A stretch of 44,086 bases of DNA from Bacteroidota bacterium (GTDB lineage Bacteria > Bacteroidota > Bacteroidia > 2-12-FULL-35-15): assembly GCA_947449315.1 (NCBI GenBank), contig CANFRC010000015.1, forward strand, positions 1 through 44,086, written 5' to 3'. Within the stretch, counting starts at the first letter, position 1. The number at the start of each line of letters is the position of its first letter. The notes beneath the pieces are model-generated. The model was not told the DNA's origin. It made no database searches and saw nothing but the letters and a program-made list of their open reading frames with translations. Shown here one piece after another: positions 1 through 9,764 of the stretch. The position numbers were made by a program, and so were the translations under genes.

Positions 1-1
1 A

Positions 2-1147
2 GGTACACCACCTTATACGATTGATTGGTTGCCTGGCGCTCCTGTCGGAGATGGTTCAACAACAATTAGCTCCTTGTGTGCTGGAACGTATACGGTTAAT
101 ATTACCGATTTTAAAGGATGTACTGCAACACAAACAGTGACCATAACAAATCCTGTAGCATTGACCATCAGCACTGTGTCAACATCAGCAAGTTGTAATA
201 CAATTCCTGATGGAGCAATTGATGTCACCGTTGGTGGTGGAACACTTCCATATGCGTATCAATGGAGTGGCGGTTCGGCAGCTACTATAGAAGATTTAGC
301 TGCGATATTAAGTGGATCCTATACGATTACAGTTACCGATTCTAATTCATGTACTATTGCTGATACGATTCTATTACCTGCAAATGCAATAGTAATAGCC
401 GTTGCCGGCAATGATACCAGCTTTTGTCAATCAGAATCATTAACACTGAGTGCGGCCTCAAGTGTGAACGGTTTAAATTATCAGTGGTTTGAAATGCCTG
501 GTAATACAAGTGTCGGCAATACGGATTCTGTTTCGGTGAATCCTCCAACTGGTTTAACCAGTTATTATGTAACGGTGGATAATGGCTCGGGATGTTCCGA
601 TAATGATACGGTTGTTGTTGCATCCAATGCTCTGCCTGTGGTAAGTGCAGGACCTGATGTGATATTATTTGTGGGTACTTCATCACCTATTGGCGGTAGT
701 CCAACAACTACGAGTCCTGGAGCAACCTACCAATGGATGCCAACACCAGGTGCACTCGATAACTCAACAGTTTCTAATCCAACCGCTTCTCCTATAGCAA
801 CAGCAACCTATACGGTAACTGTTACCTCAGCACAGGGCTGTACAGCAAGTGATTCAATGGTCGTAAATGTTAGACCAACCATTGTTTTCCCTGATGGAAT
901 TTCTCCGAATGGTGATGGTGCAAATGATGAATGGATTATTGATGGAATTGAATTATTTCCTGATTGTGTGGTGGAGGTGTATAACCGTTGGGGTGAACTA
1001 TTATTCCAATCAGTCGGATACAAAGAACATTGGAAGGGAATCTTTAAAAATAAACCGTTGCCTGTGGGCACCTATTATTATGTGATCAATCTGAAAGATC
1101 CAATTTTTCCGGATACATACACAGGTCCAATTACCATAATGAGATAG
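2..1147 (+). CDS. T9SS type B (gliding motility-associated C-terminal) surface protein, 5'-truncated
   Basis: The frame is already open at the left edge, so this is the C-terminal ~380 residues of a longer secreted protein. The visible part contains SprB-like beta-sandwich repeats (sequence styles such as GTPPYTIDWLPG, GTYTVNITDFKGCTATQTVT and GSYTITVTDSNSCT) and a PKD/Ig-like segment. The last ~87 residues form a CHU_C / type B sorting domain (SPNGDGANDEW, then VEVYNRWGELLFQ, ending in GPITIMR). Proteins of this kind are exported by the type IX secretion system and displayed on or released from the cell surface, often as adhesins. The stop lies 12 nt before a PorP/SprF gene, the usual partner of type B cargo. 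Any ATG/TTG inside the visible segment is not the true start. The function beyond adhesion-like architecture cannot be told. Confidence 0.93.
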   Translation, partial: GTPPYTIDWLPGAPVGDGSTTISSLCAGTYTVNITDFKGCTATQTVTITNPVALTISTVSTSASCNTIPDGAIDVTVGGGTLPYAYQWSGGSAATIEDLAAILSGSYTITVTDSNSCTIADTILLPANAIVIAVAGNDTSFCQSESLTLSAASSVNGLNYQWFEMPGNTSVGNTDSVSVNPPTGLTSYYVTVDNGSGCSDNDTVVVASNALPVVSAGPDVILFVGTSSPIGGSPTTTSPGATYQWMPTPGALDNSTVSNPTASPIATATYTVTVTSAQGCTASDSMVVNVRPTIVFPDGISPNGDGANDEWIIDGIELFPDCVVEVYNRWGELLFQSVGYKEHWKGIFKNKPLPVGTYYYVINLKDPIFPDTYTGPITIMR

Positions 1148-1159
1148 ATAATAAAAAGA

Positions 1160-2086
1160 ATGAAAAAAAGTATTTACATCTTTATTTTTACGATTAGCAT
1201 AATTGCTGTTAGGGCCCAGCAGTTGCCGCAATACAGTAATTATATGGTCAACGATTATGTAATGAATCCTGCTATTGGCGGCACAAACAATTACGTTGAA
1301 GGTAAATCAAATAACCGTTATCAGTGGATGGGTATTACTGATGCTCCTCGAACATATATCCTAAGTGTGAACGCTCCGACAAAAAATTTAAAGATGGGAT
1401 TGGGAGGAACATTATTTACGGATATCGTTGGACCAACGCGGAGAACAGGTTTCTATCTTTCTTATGCCTATCATATTCAAGTGGCTGAAAAAGTAAAAGT
1501 GTCCATGGGCATTTCTGCAGGTTTATTACAATTCATGTTGGATGGCTCTAAAATAACCTTGCATGATCCGGGTGATATGGTCATCAGTAACGGATTGCAA
1601 TCGGTACTGATCCCTGATTTTGGAGCAGGTATTTATGTGTATTCTACAGATCATAAATGGTATGCAGGTGCAAGTGTTCCTCAGATCCTTCAAAACCGCT
1701 TGAAATTTTTTGATAATACCACAACTGTGTTAAGCAGATTAGCCACTCACTATTATGCATCTGCTGGATATAAATTCAATGTTGGAGAAAATTTTAAAAT
1801 AGAACCTTCCACTTGTATTAAATTTGTAAATCCCGCTCCATTGCAATTTGATCTAGGCGTTCGAGGAATTTATAAAGATAAATTTTGGCTAGGTGGTGCA
1901 TTTCGCTACTTAGATGCAGTTTCTGCAATGGTCGGATATGTAATGCAAGATAATATCACATTCGCCTATAGTTATGATTTTACAACTACCAACATAAAAA
2001 AATACAGCACTGGAACGCATGAATTTATGATCGGTATTAGGTTTCATAAAGCAGAAGACACCGGCAAGGGCTTCAGAACGAAATAG
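1160..2086 (+). CDS. PorP/SprF family type IX secretion outer-membrane protein
   Basis: A 308-residue protein with a signal peptide (about residues 1-19, ending near VRAQ) followed by the family hallmark QLPQYSNYMVNDYVMNPA and alternating beta-strand sequence to the C terminus, as expected for a PorP/SprF outer-membrane barrel of about 300 residues. In Flavobacterium johnsoniae SprF is required for secretion of the adhesin SprB, and SprF-like proteins serve cognate cargo with type B C-terminal domains. The start is 12 nt after the stop of an upstream type B protein, so the two are almost certainly one transcript and one cargo/partner pair. An ATG at 1160 is followed directly by the lysine-rich signal peptide, supporting this start. 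A good hairpin terminator follows. Confidence 0.95.
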   Translation: MKKSIYIFIFTISIIAVRAQQLPQYSNYMVNDYVMNPAIGGTNNYVEGKSNNRYQWMGITDAPRTYILSVNAPTKNLKMGLGGTLFTDIVGPTRRTGFYLSYAYHIQVAEKVKVSMGISAGLLQFMLDGSKITLHDPGDMVISNGLQSVLIPDFGAGIYVYSTDHKWYAGASVPQILQNRLKFFDNTTTVLSRLATHYYASAGYKFNVGENFKIEPSTCIKFVNPAPLQFDLGVRGIYKDKFWLGGAFRYLDAVSAMVGYVMQDNITFAYSYDFTTTNIKKYSTGTHEFMIGIRFHKAEDTGKGFRTK

Positions 2087-2105
2087 TTTTTTTCTCCAAC
2101 ATACA

Positions 2106-2142
2106 ACGATTCAGGATTTTATCTTGGATCGTTTTTCTTTTT
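2106..2142 (+). terminator. Intrinsic terminator after the PorP/SprF gene
   Basis: A 12-bp stem (2106-2117 with 2121-2132, two G-U pairs) around a 3-nt loop is followed by a T-rich tail (ttttctttttag). It lies 20 nt after the stop of the PorP/SprF gene. Confidence 0.7.
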
Positions 2143-2228
2143 AGATGCTCTTTGTTGAACAATCCCCTCCATTTAAGATGTATGACAATCGTCATAACGA
2201 ATATGTTTTCAGTTATTCATAGAAAGTT

Positions 2229-2236
2229 TATATTTG
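2229..2236 (+). promoter_or_regulatory. TAnnTTTG -7 promoter element before the DUF6268-like gene
   Basis: TATATTTG matches the Bacteroidota -7 consensus exactly. A TTTT run at 2206-2209 lies 19 nt upstream where the TTTG -33 element is expected. The ATG at 2241 is only 4 nt downstream, so a transcript from here would have almost no leader. Confidence 0.5.
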
Positions 2237-2240
2237 TTAG

Positions 2241-3155
2241 ATGAAAAGAAATATACTCCTGATAATTACATTGATTAGTTTATTTTCAGCAAAAATTGTT
2301 GCGCAACCTTTTGCTGATATCCTCAGCTTTAATTGTCAGACATTTTCATCCAGCTATAAAGACAGCAATCATTGGAAAAATAAAACAGACGATTATTTTC
2401 TTAATTTATTCTTACCGAAACAATTTAAGAATGGTAACACTTTGTTGATCCGTTTGAATAGTGAATTGTTAAACGCCACCATTAAACCTGATTCTTCCTA
2501 TTCTTCGCGCTTGTCAAGTGTCTCGATGCCTTTGGGGATGAAGTTTGTTTCTAAAAACAAAAAATGGGAAACAGTAGCATTGGTCATCCCTAAAGTAGCA
2601 TCCGATTTTAAAAATAAAATAAATCCCTACGATTATCAGTTGGGTGGAATATTCATTGAAAATTATGTAGTGAATTCTGATTTGAAAATTAAAGCAGGAT
2701 TGTATTATAACCGCGAAGCATTTGGTGATTTTTATGTGCCCTTGGTGGGAGTCGACTGGAGGGTAAATGACCGAATCAATTTTTACGGCATACTTCCCAC
2801 GAATTATAAAGTGGAGTTCAACCTCATCAGAAATAAGTTATATACCGGTTTGAATTTTAAATCTTTTACCCGCTCATTCCGCTTAAGTGCGAAAGACAAT
2901 AAAGATTATGTGCGTTATGACGAGATGCAAGTGAAATTATTTGTCGATTGTTTTGTTGCACCTAAGATTCTTGTTTTTGGTGAAGTAGGTTATTCGATTG
3001 GAAAGAGTCCTTGGCAATATACATACAATACAAAAGATGTTACTGCTTTGAATCCTTTGTTTACTGCTGTTAAAAGTTACCCGACCTTTAATATAGGGGT
3101 CGCTTATCGCGTTCGTTTGGATCTGAAGAAAAAAGAAGAAGCGGCGACGAATTAA
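2241..3155 (+). CDS. Outer-membrane beta-barrel protein, DUF6268-like
   Basis: A 304-residue protein with a signal peptide (about 1-21, ending KIVAQ) and then amphipathic beta-strand sequence throughout, with aromatic girdle-type residues and a final strand ending in VAYRVRLDL before a charged tail. The middle segment (YYNREAFGDFYVPLVGVDW, RINFYGILP) resembles the DUF6268 outer-membrane barrels common in Bacteroidota. The role of that family is not established. It stands between a terminator and a haem-binding-domain gene 15 nt downstream, with which it is probably co-transcribed. I am confident of the export and barrel nature and less sure of the exact family. Confidence 0.8.
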   Translation: MKRNILLIITLISLFSAKIVAQPFADILSFNCQTFSSSYKDSNHWKNKTDDYFLNLFLPKQFKNGNTLLIRLNSELLNATIKPDSSYSSRLSSVSMPLGMKFVSKNKKWETVALVIPKVASDFKNKINPYDYQLGGIFIENYVVNSDLKIKAGLYYNREAFGDFYVPLVGVDWRVNDRINFYGILPTNYKVEFNLIRNKLYTGLNFKSFTRSFRLSAKDNKDYVRYDEMQVKLFVDCFVAPKILVFGEVGYSIGKSPWQYTYNTKDVTALNPLFTAVKSYPTFNIGVAYRVRLDLKKKEEAATN

Positions 3156-3170
3156 TGTTTTAAAAATAAT

Positions 3171-3641
3171 ATGATGAGCAAGAAAAAGAAAATTCTCTAC
3201 GGAGTTTTAATTGTTTTGGTGGTGATACAATTCATTCGTCCTGCTCGGAATAATGGGGAGTTGGATAATGAAAATGCAATTTTTACTTCTTTAGAAGTTG
3301 GAAAAGTATTGCAGACATCTTGTTTCGATTGTCATTCCGATAAAACCAATTATCCTTGGTATACCAATATTCAGCCTTTAGGTTGGTGGCTAAATAATCA
3401 TATAACTGAAGGGAAAAGAGAGTTGAATTTTTCTCAATTTGAAAGTTATTCTTTAAAAAGAAAGCTTAAAAAATTAAAAGAAATTAGAGAACAAATACAA
3501 GAAGGAGATATGCCTTTGAGTTCTTACACGCTTATTCATTCGTATGCTAAGTTAAGCGCAGAACAGAAAGATTTGTTGATCAAATGGACAGAAGTAACTA
3601 CAAATTATTTGTCGGATACGATTACGCAAGGTAAAGAGTAG
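3171..3641 (+). CDS. Haem-binding domain (Haem_bd-type) membrane-anchored protein
   Basis: A 156-residue protein with a single N-terminal membrane segment (about residues 7-20, ILYGVLIVLVVIQF) and a periplasmic domain carrying a c-type cytochrome motif CFDCH, followed by SDKTNYPWYTNIQPLGWWL, a pattern typical of the haem-binding domain family in Bacteroidota. The CxxCH motif would bind haem c covalently after export. Redox partner and role are unknown. It starts 15 nt after the stop of the DUF6268-like gene. Two adjacent ATGs (3171 and 3174) are both possible starts. Confidence 0.88.
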   Translation: MMSKKKKILYGVLIVLVVIQFIRPARNNGELDNENAIFTSLEVGKVLQTSCFDCHSDKTNYPWYTNIQPLGWWLNNHITEGKRELNFSQFESYSLKRKLKKLKEIREQIQEGDMPLSSYTLIHSYAKLSAEQKDLLIKWTEVTTNYLSDTITQGKE

Positions 3642-3875
3642 TTTTTTAACCACTAGTTTTTTAATTATACATTCAAATTTTTAGCAGCTGCAGAGAAACA
3701 CTGGAACTTTCCATAATCTAACACATAGAAATAGTGTGGTGGTTGTTACAAGACTTGACCGACTCCCATTTAATTGATAAGCAGAAAGGAATATTTCACC
3801 AATTAAATCTAGGGTGCGTTCATCTAAAATATTTTTGATTAAAATTTAGTATATTCATTTCAAAATAAAATAGCG
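3642..3875. other. Noncoding gap with a 9-bp inverted repeat
   Basis: No open frame of note is seen in these 234 bases. They hold a perfect 9-bp inverted repeat (ATTTAATTG at 3768-3776 and its complement at 3800-3808), with CCC and GGG further out. There is no T-tract after it, so it is not a standard terminator. It may be a small structured RNA, an operator or a decayed element; nothing decides between these. Confidence 0.4.
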
Positions 3876-4334
3876 ATGAAATTTTTAGTGTTTTTAGTGA
3901 TTAATTTTGCTGCTTTAGGACTTGGCGGTTTTTTAATTGGAAATCCTGGGGATAATAGCTGGTATCAATCTCTTCATAAAGCGCCATGGACACCTCCAGG
4001 ATGGGTTTTTGGCGCAGCTTGGTTTACGATTATGCTTTGTTTTTCTTTTTATATGTATTATGTATCAAATAAATTAAATCCTAAGGCTGTCAACACCTTT
4101 TATATATTATTTGTAATTCAGTTTGTCTTAAATGTTATTTGGAATCCCATTTTCTTCAAATGGCATTTTGTATTGGGTGGCTTAGTTGTCATAATAATGT
4201 TAACACTTTTGGTGGCATGGTTCACCTACTTTGGATTCAAAAATAATGGTAGGCTTGGCCTTTGGGCTTTGCCCTATATGGCTTGGTTAGTAATAGCAAC
4301 TTCGCTTAATGCATACATTTTTTTTAAAAATTAA
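3876..4334 (+). CDS. tspO: TspO/MBR family tryptophan-rich sensory protein
   Basis: A 152-residue integral membrane protein with five predicted transmembrane helices, the normal size for TspO. The family hallmark WTPPGWVFGAAW is present at about residues 37-48, together with a downstream NVIWNPIFFKWH helix and the C-terminal ATSLNAYIF helix. TspO proteins bind porphyrins and related ligands and are tied to tetrapyrrole and stress responses. The gene stands alone on the plus strand after a 234-nt gap. The start is supported by the typical first helix beginning immediately after the initiator Met. Confidence 0.95.
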   Translation: MKFLVFLVINFAALGLGGFLIGNPGDNSWYQSLHKAPWTPPGWVFGAAWFTIMLCFSFYMYYVSNKLNPKAVNTFYILFVIQFVLNVIWNPIFFKWHFVLGGLVVIIMLTLLVAWFTYFGFKNNGRLGLWALPYMAWLVIATSLNAYIFFKN

Positions 4335-4430
4335 TTTTGATCTATCCTCTTGTTTTATTAGCTTTTTCTCTCTGTTTTCAATTACATTTTTACTTATATT
4401 TACCCTACGAAAAATTCAAAAATTAAGGTA

Positions 4431-4437
4431 GAGGAGA
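4431..4437 (+). promoter_or_regulatory. Shine-Dalgarno-like ribosome binding site of mrp
   Basis: GAGGAGA lies 5 nt upstream of the ATG at 4443. A purine-rich site this good is uncommon in Bacteroidota and fixes the start of the mrp gene. Confidence 0.6.
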
Positions 4438-4442
4438 CGTAT

Positions 4443-5531
4443 ATGAGTATTACAGCGAATCAAGTTTTAGAAGCATTAAAAAATGTAGATGATCCCGATC
4501 TGAAAAAGGATCTGGTAACGCTTGGCATGATCAAAGATCTGGTAGTGAATGGTAAGAATGTCGATTTTACTGTTGTCCTTACCACACCTGCATGTCCGAT
4601 GAAAGAGATGATTCACAAAGCATGCGTAAATGCTGTTTTGCATTTTGTAGATAAAGAAGCTGTTGTGAATGTGAAAATGACATCCAATGTTACAGCAGGA
4701 AAAACAAACTCAGGTCCTTTATTACCAAAAGTAAAAAATATAATTGCTGTCGCTTCCGGAAAAGGAGGAGTAGGTAAATCAACCATCGCATCTAACTTAG
4801 CTGCAGCACTCGCAAAACAAGGCGCTTCGGTAGGTTTGGTAGATGCCGATATTTATGGTCCCTCTCAAACGATCATGTTTGATGTGGTACACGAAAAGCC
4901 GATGATCAAAGTGATCAACGGAGTAAATAAAATTATTCCTGTTGAAAGCTATGGTGTAAAATTATTGTCGATCGGTTTTTTTGCTGATACCTCGCAAGCT
5001 ATTGTATGGCGCGGACCTATGGCAGCAAAAGCGCTCACACAAATGTTTTCGGATGCCGATTGGGGCGACTTGGATTATATGATTATCGATCTTCCTCCGG
5101 GAACAGGTGATATCCATTTATCCCTGGTGGGGGCTATTCCATTGAATGGAGTTGTGATTGTGAGTACACCTCAGAATGTTGCCTTGGCAGATGCACAAAA
5201 AGGTGTAGGCATGTTTCAGCTTCCACAGATCAATGTTCCTGTTTTAGGGATCGTTGAGAACATGGCGTATTTCACACCGGCAGAATTGCCAAACAATAAA
5301 TATTATATCTTTGGTAAGGATGGCGCAAAAACACTGGCAGAAAAATTAAATGTGCCTTTGCTTGGAGAAATTCCTTTGGTGCAAAGTATATGTGAAGCAG
5401 GTGATGCAGGCCGCCCTGCAGTGTTGCAAGAAAATACACCGCAAGCCATTGCATTCATGGAAATGGCAAGTAAAATAGCACAACAAGTATCGATTGTAAA
5501 TAGTAAAAAAGAATTAGTAACAAATAACTAG
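4443..5531 (+). CDS. mrp: Mrp/ApbC family iron-sulfur cluster carrier ATPase
   Basis: A 362-residue protein with an N-terminal MIP18/DUF59 domain (about 1-85, including TTPACPMK with Cys51) and a ParA/MinD-type ATPase domain. The deviant Walker A motif GKGGVGKST is at residues 106-114, the VDADIYGPS switch follows, and IIDLPPGTGD is the Walker B region. Mrp/ApbC proteins bind and pass on Fe-S clusters. The CxxC pair that bridges a cluster in E. coli Mrp is absent; the equivalent stretch reads ENMAYFTPAELP, which I recall as common in this phylum. The next gene, 17 nt downstream, encodes a NifU C-terminal-domain scaffold, which supports a role in Fe-S assembly. Confidence 0.95.
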   Translation: MSITANQVLEALKNVDDPDLKKDLVTLGMIKDLVVNGKNVDFTVVLTTPACPMKEMIHKACVNAVLHFVDKEAVVNVKMTSNVTAGKTNSGPLLPKVKNIIAVASGKGGVGKSTIASNLAAALAKQGASVGLVDADIYGPSQTIMFDVVHEKPMIKVINGVNKIIPVESYGVKLLSIGFFADTSQAIVWRGPMAAKALTQMFSDADWGDLDYMIIDLPPGTGDIHLSLVGAIPLNGVVIVSTPQNVALADAQKGVGMFQLPQINVPVLGIVENMAYFTPAELPNNKYYIFGKDGAKTLAEKLNVPLLGEIPLVQSICEAGDAGRPAVLQENTPQAIAFMEMASKIAQQVSIVNSKKELVTNN

Positions 5532-5548
5532 TTTTATAAATCCATTAT

Positions 5549-5797
5549 ATGAGCAATTTATCAAAAAGAGTAGAAGAGGCGTTAGATCAGATCCGTCCTT
5601 ATTTACAGGCGGATGGAGGGAATGTTTCCTTAGTGGAAATTACAGATGAACATATTGTAAGAGTGGAATTACTTGGTGCTTGCAAAACATGTTCGATGAG
5701 CATGATGACCATGAAAGCCGGGATTGAAGAGTCAATCAAAAGAGCTGTCCCCGAAATTTTAAGTGTGGAAGCAGTGAATCTCATAGCAATGGTTTAA
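5549..5797 (+). CDS. NifU C-terminal-domain iron-sulfur scaffold protein
   Basis: An 82-residue single-domain protein of the NifU-C/Nfu type. The cluster-binding CxxC motif is visible as GACKTCSMS (Cys45 and Cys48), with the usual helix and strand pattern around it (ALDQIRPYLQADGGN near the start). Such proteins hold a 4Fe-4S cluster at a dimer interface and deliver it to target enzymes. It sits 17 nt after mrp and 10 nt before a lipoprotein gene, so the three are one operon. The length is normal for the short Nfu form, with no A-type N-terminal domain. Confidence 0.94.
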   Translation: MSNLSKRVEEALDQIRPYLQADGGNVSLVEITDEHIVRVELLGACKTCSMSMMTMKAGIEESIKRAVPEILSVEAVNLIAMV

Positions 5798-5807
5798 TGA
5801 TTTATCA

Positions 5808-7163
5808 ATGAAAAATATATTCACTCGCTCTCTTATTTCTAGTTGTCTGTTACTTGCATCCTGCGTGCCCAAATTGGATATTCCGGAGCCGAGTGCAGGC
5901 GAGGCAAATTTTTCTAAAACAATTGCTATCGGTGGCGATTTTATGGCGGGCTACCAGGACGATGCCTTGTATTTAAAAGGTCAGCAATATTGTATTCCTG
6001 CTTTGCTTGCCGAACAATTTAAACTCGTAGGCGGAACAGCTTTCGGTCAAGCCTTGATGCCTGATAATAACGGTATAGGATTAAATCCTAAAGTATGGGA
6101 AAGCTGGTTTGTTACACCTGCTCATTTAGGATATAAAACAGATTGTGCCGGAGTTACTTCTTTATTTCCAAATAAAAGCACGATGACTGTTTCTGCAGCG
6201 ACCTCTTATTTAACAGGTGTTGCAGGGAACACCGTTCAGAATATGTCGGTGCCATTTGCAAATACCGCAGATTATTTTAATCCTGCATTTGGAACAGCAT
6301 TTTCTACTACTGGAAATAAAAATCCTTATTACAATCGCTTTGCTAGTTTGCCGGGAACATCCACCCTGTATGAAGATGCAAAACATCAGGATGCTTCTTT
6401 CATAACAGCATGGTTGGGTATGGAAGATATTTTTAATTATGCCAGCTCCGGTGGAACAAGCGCAGCGATTCCTTCTTCAACTACTTTCAGTAATTACTTA
6501 GATACCTTGTTAGGTGGATTAACAGCCAATGGCGCAAAAGGAGTAATCGCCAATATTCCCGACTTCCGAAATTTCCCTTACTATACCTTAGTAGCCTGGG
6601 ACAATGCAGATATAAAACAGACACAAGCTGATTCATTGAATGATATTTATTCAGCAGCAGGAATGCCGCAGATCTTTTTTAAAGAAGGTCGCAATGGCTT
6701 TCTAATCAATGATGCGGCTGCTGTGGGCGGTTTTCGTCAGCTTCACAAAGGAGAATACATCACACTGGGTGTGCCTATCGATTCAATGAAATGCAATAAA
6801 TACGGATTGTTGGTGCAGGTCATCAATAACAGATACGCATTGGATAGTACCGAAGTATTTGCTCTTGATAATGCGATCAGTTCGTACAATGCGGTGATCG
6901 CTCAAAAAGCTGCACAATATAATTTAGCGTTGGTGGATATGCATAGCTTTTTTAATTCGGTAACATCCGGAATTAAATGGAATGGTGTTGACTTCAATGC
7001 AGCATTTATCAGCGGTGGTTTTTTTAGTTTAGATGCGTATCATCCCAACCAAAAAGGATATGCGATCATAGCGAATGAATTTATAAAAGCCATCAATATA
7101 AAATATCATTCATTTGTTCCAACGGTATATTGTACAGCGTGTGATGGTGTGATCTTTCCATAG
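5808..7163 (+). CDS. SGNH/GDSL hydrolase-like lipoprotein with altered nucleophile
   Basis: A 451-residue lipoprotein with a signal peptide and lipobox LLASC (Cys19). After the lipidated Cys the protein follows the Bacteroidota SGNH/GDSL lipoprotein pattern: block I is IAIGGDFMAGYQDDALY at about 40-56, and the C-terminal catalytic block is SLDAYHPNQKGYA (Asp409, His412). In related proteins block I reads like GNSLTAG, with Ser as nucleophile; here the position is Asp44. The Asp/His pair is kept, so the protein may be a non-catalytic binding protein or use different chemistry. A CTAC pair lies near the C terminus. It is the last gene of the mrp operon, 10 nt after the Nfu-type gene, and ends before a bidirectional terminator. 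Confidence 0.85.
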   Translation: MKNIFTRSLISSCLLLASCVPKLDIPEPSAGEANFSKTIAIGGDFMAGYQDDALYLKGQQYCIPALLAEQFKLVGGTAFGQALMPDNNGIGLNPKVWESWFVTPAHLGYKTDCAGVTSLFPNKSTMTVSAATSYLTGVAGNTVQNMSVPFANTADYFNPAFGTAFSTTGNKNPYYNRFASLPGTSTLYEDAKHQDASFITAWLGMEDIFNYASSGGTSAAIPSSTTFSNYLDTLLGGLTANGAKGVIANIPDFRNFPYYTLVAWDNADIKQTQADSLNDIYSAAGMPQIFFKEGRNGFLINDAAAVGGFRQLHKGEYITLGVPIDSMKCNKYGLLVQVINNRYALDSTEVFALDNAISSYNAVIAQKAAQYNLALVDMHSFFNSVTSGIKWNGVDFNAAFISGGFFSLDAYHPNQKGYAIIANEFIKAINIKYHSFVPTVYCTACDGVIFP

Positions 7164-7256
7164 ATAACATTCACCCCAATGATTTCTCAAGAAATTAAGA
7201 TTCCTTTTTACTATGTTTCTTTTTCGCGCTCATCAATTGAGATTTTCCGTAAAATA

Positions 7257-7295
7257 AAAAAATCCTCAGCAAGTTGAACCGGCTGAGGATTTTTT
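7257..7295. terminator. Bidirectional intrinsic terminator
   Basis: A perfect 14-bp inverted repeat (7257-7270 and 7282-7295; core TCCTCAGC/GCTGAGGA) with A-tract on the left and T-tract on the right. It lies between convergent genes and can serve both the SGNH lipoprotein gene (plus) and the T9SS type A gene (minus). Confidence 0.9.
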
Positions 7296-7311
7296 GAAAT
7301 GGATTATTCTT

Positions 7312-7959
7312 TTATTCCAGAACTATTTTTTTCGTTAGCTGCTTATCACCTATCAAAACGGTAATGAAATAAATGCCACTCGGCAGATCGTCTCTGTCAA
7401 TAGAATTCTCGGCAGCAAATGAACTAAATGATTTTACTCTTTTTCCTGTAGCATCATACATCGTAAAATGGGCTTGGTTGTTTTTTAGTTCGCTCAGCGA
7501 AATATTAATTGTTGTAGTGGCTGGATTCGGATAAATGCTCATGGCGCTGTTTGTTGCCAATTCATCTATTCCTAGAGTAGTACACGTCATAGGGTACGAA
7601 AAAGCACAGGTAGATGAATAGATTCGGTCTGTTAAATAAACAGTACCTGTGAATCCTGCCGGAATGCTGTCTAATGAAGTAGGAATTGTTTGCGTAAGCG
7701 TATCGCCAGGCATGTGAGCAAACAAATAAAAATAATCTTCAATATTAGCAACTGTATCGCCCAATGCATTTGTAACGACAATGGTTGGGTAATTTACCTG
7801 ATGGCTGTCGCCATTGTAAATGGTAACATCCAACGTATTTACTCCGATGGTGTCAATGTTATTGATACCAATAACACAAAAATTACCGCAGTACACTTGA
7901 GCTTTGCTTGAAAATGCAAATACTGAAATAAAAATAAAAAGAAGTGTGATTTTTTTCAT
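7312..7959 (-). CDS. Small secreted protein with T9SS type A C-terminal signal
   Basis: A 215-residue protein with a signal peptide (about 1-20, ending SSKAQ), a central beta-rich region of ~115 residues with four cysteines, and a C-terminal T9SS type A sorting domain (SIYPNPATTTINISL, then FTMYDATGKRV, LPSGIYFITV and the KKIVLE tail). It is thus exported by the type IX system and probably cleaved and surface-attached or released. The central region was not recognised. The gene begins 15 nt after the pyrG stop and is probably read from the pyrG transcript, an unusual pairing of a housekeeping enzyme with secreted cargo. Confidence 0.9.
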   Translation of the reverse strand: MKKITLLFIFISVFAFSSKAQVYCGNFCVIGINNIDTIGVNTLDVTIYNGDSHQVNYPTIVVTNALGDTVANIEDYFYLFAHMPGDTLTQTIPTSLDSIPAGFTGTVYLTDRIYSSTCAFSYPMTCTTLGIDELATNSAMSIYPNPATTTINISLSELKNNQAHFTMYDATGKRVKSFSSFAAENSIDRDDLPSGIYFITVLIGDKQLTKKIVLE

Positions 7960-7974
7960 AAGATGTTTGTGACG

Positions 7975-9742
<1,768 letters not shown>

Positions 9743-9764
9743 AGAAAATTTTGCAAGTACTCGA

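Noticed and set aside
5272-5454. 60-codon minus-strand frame opposite mrp
   Set aside because: It is a shadow inside a conserved gene with all motifs intact.
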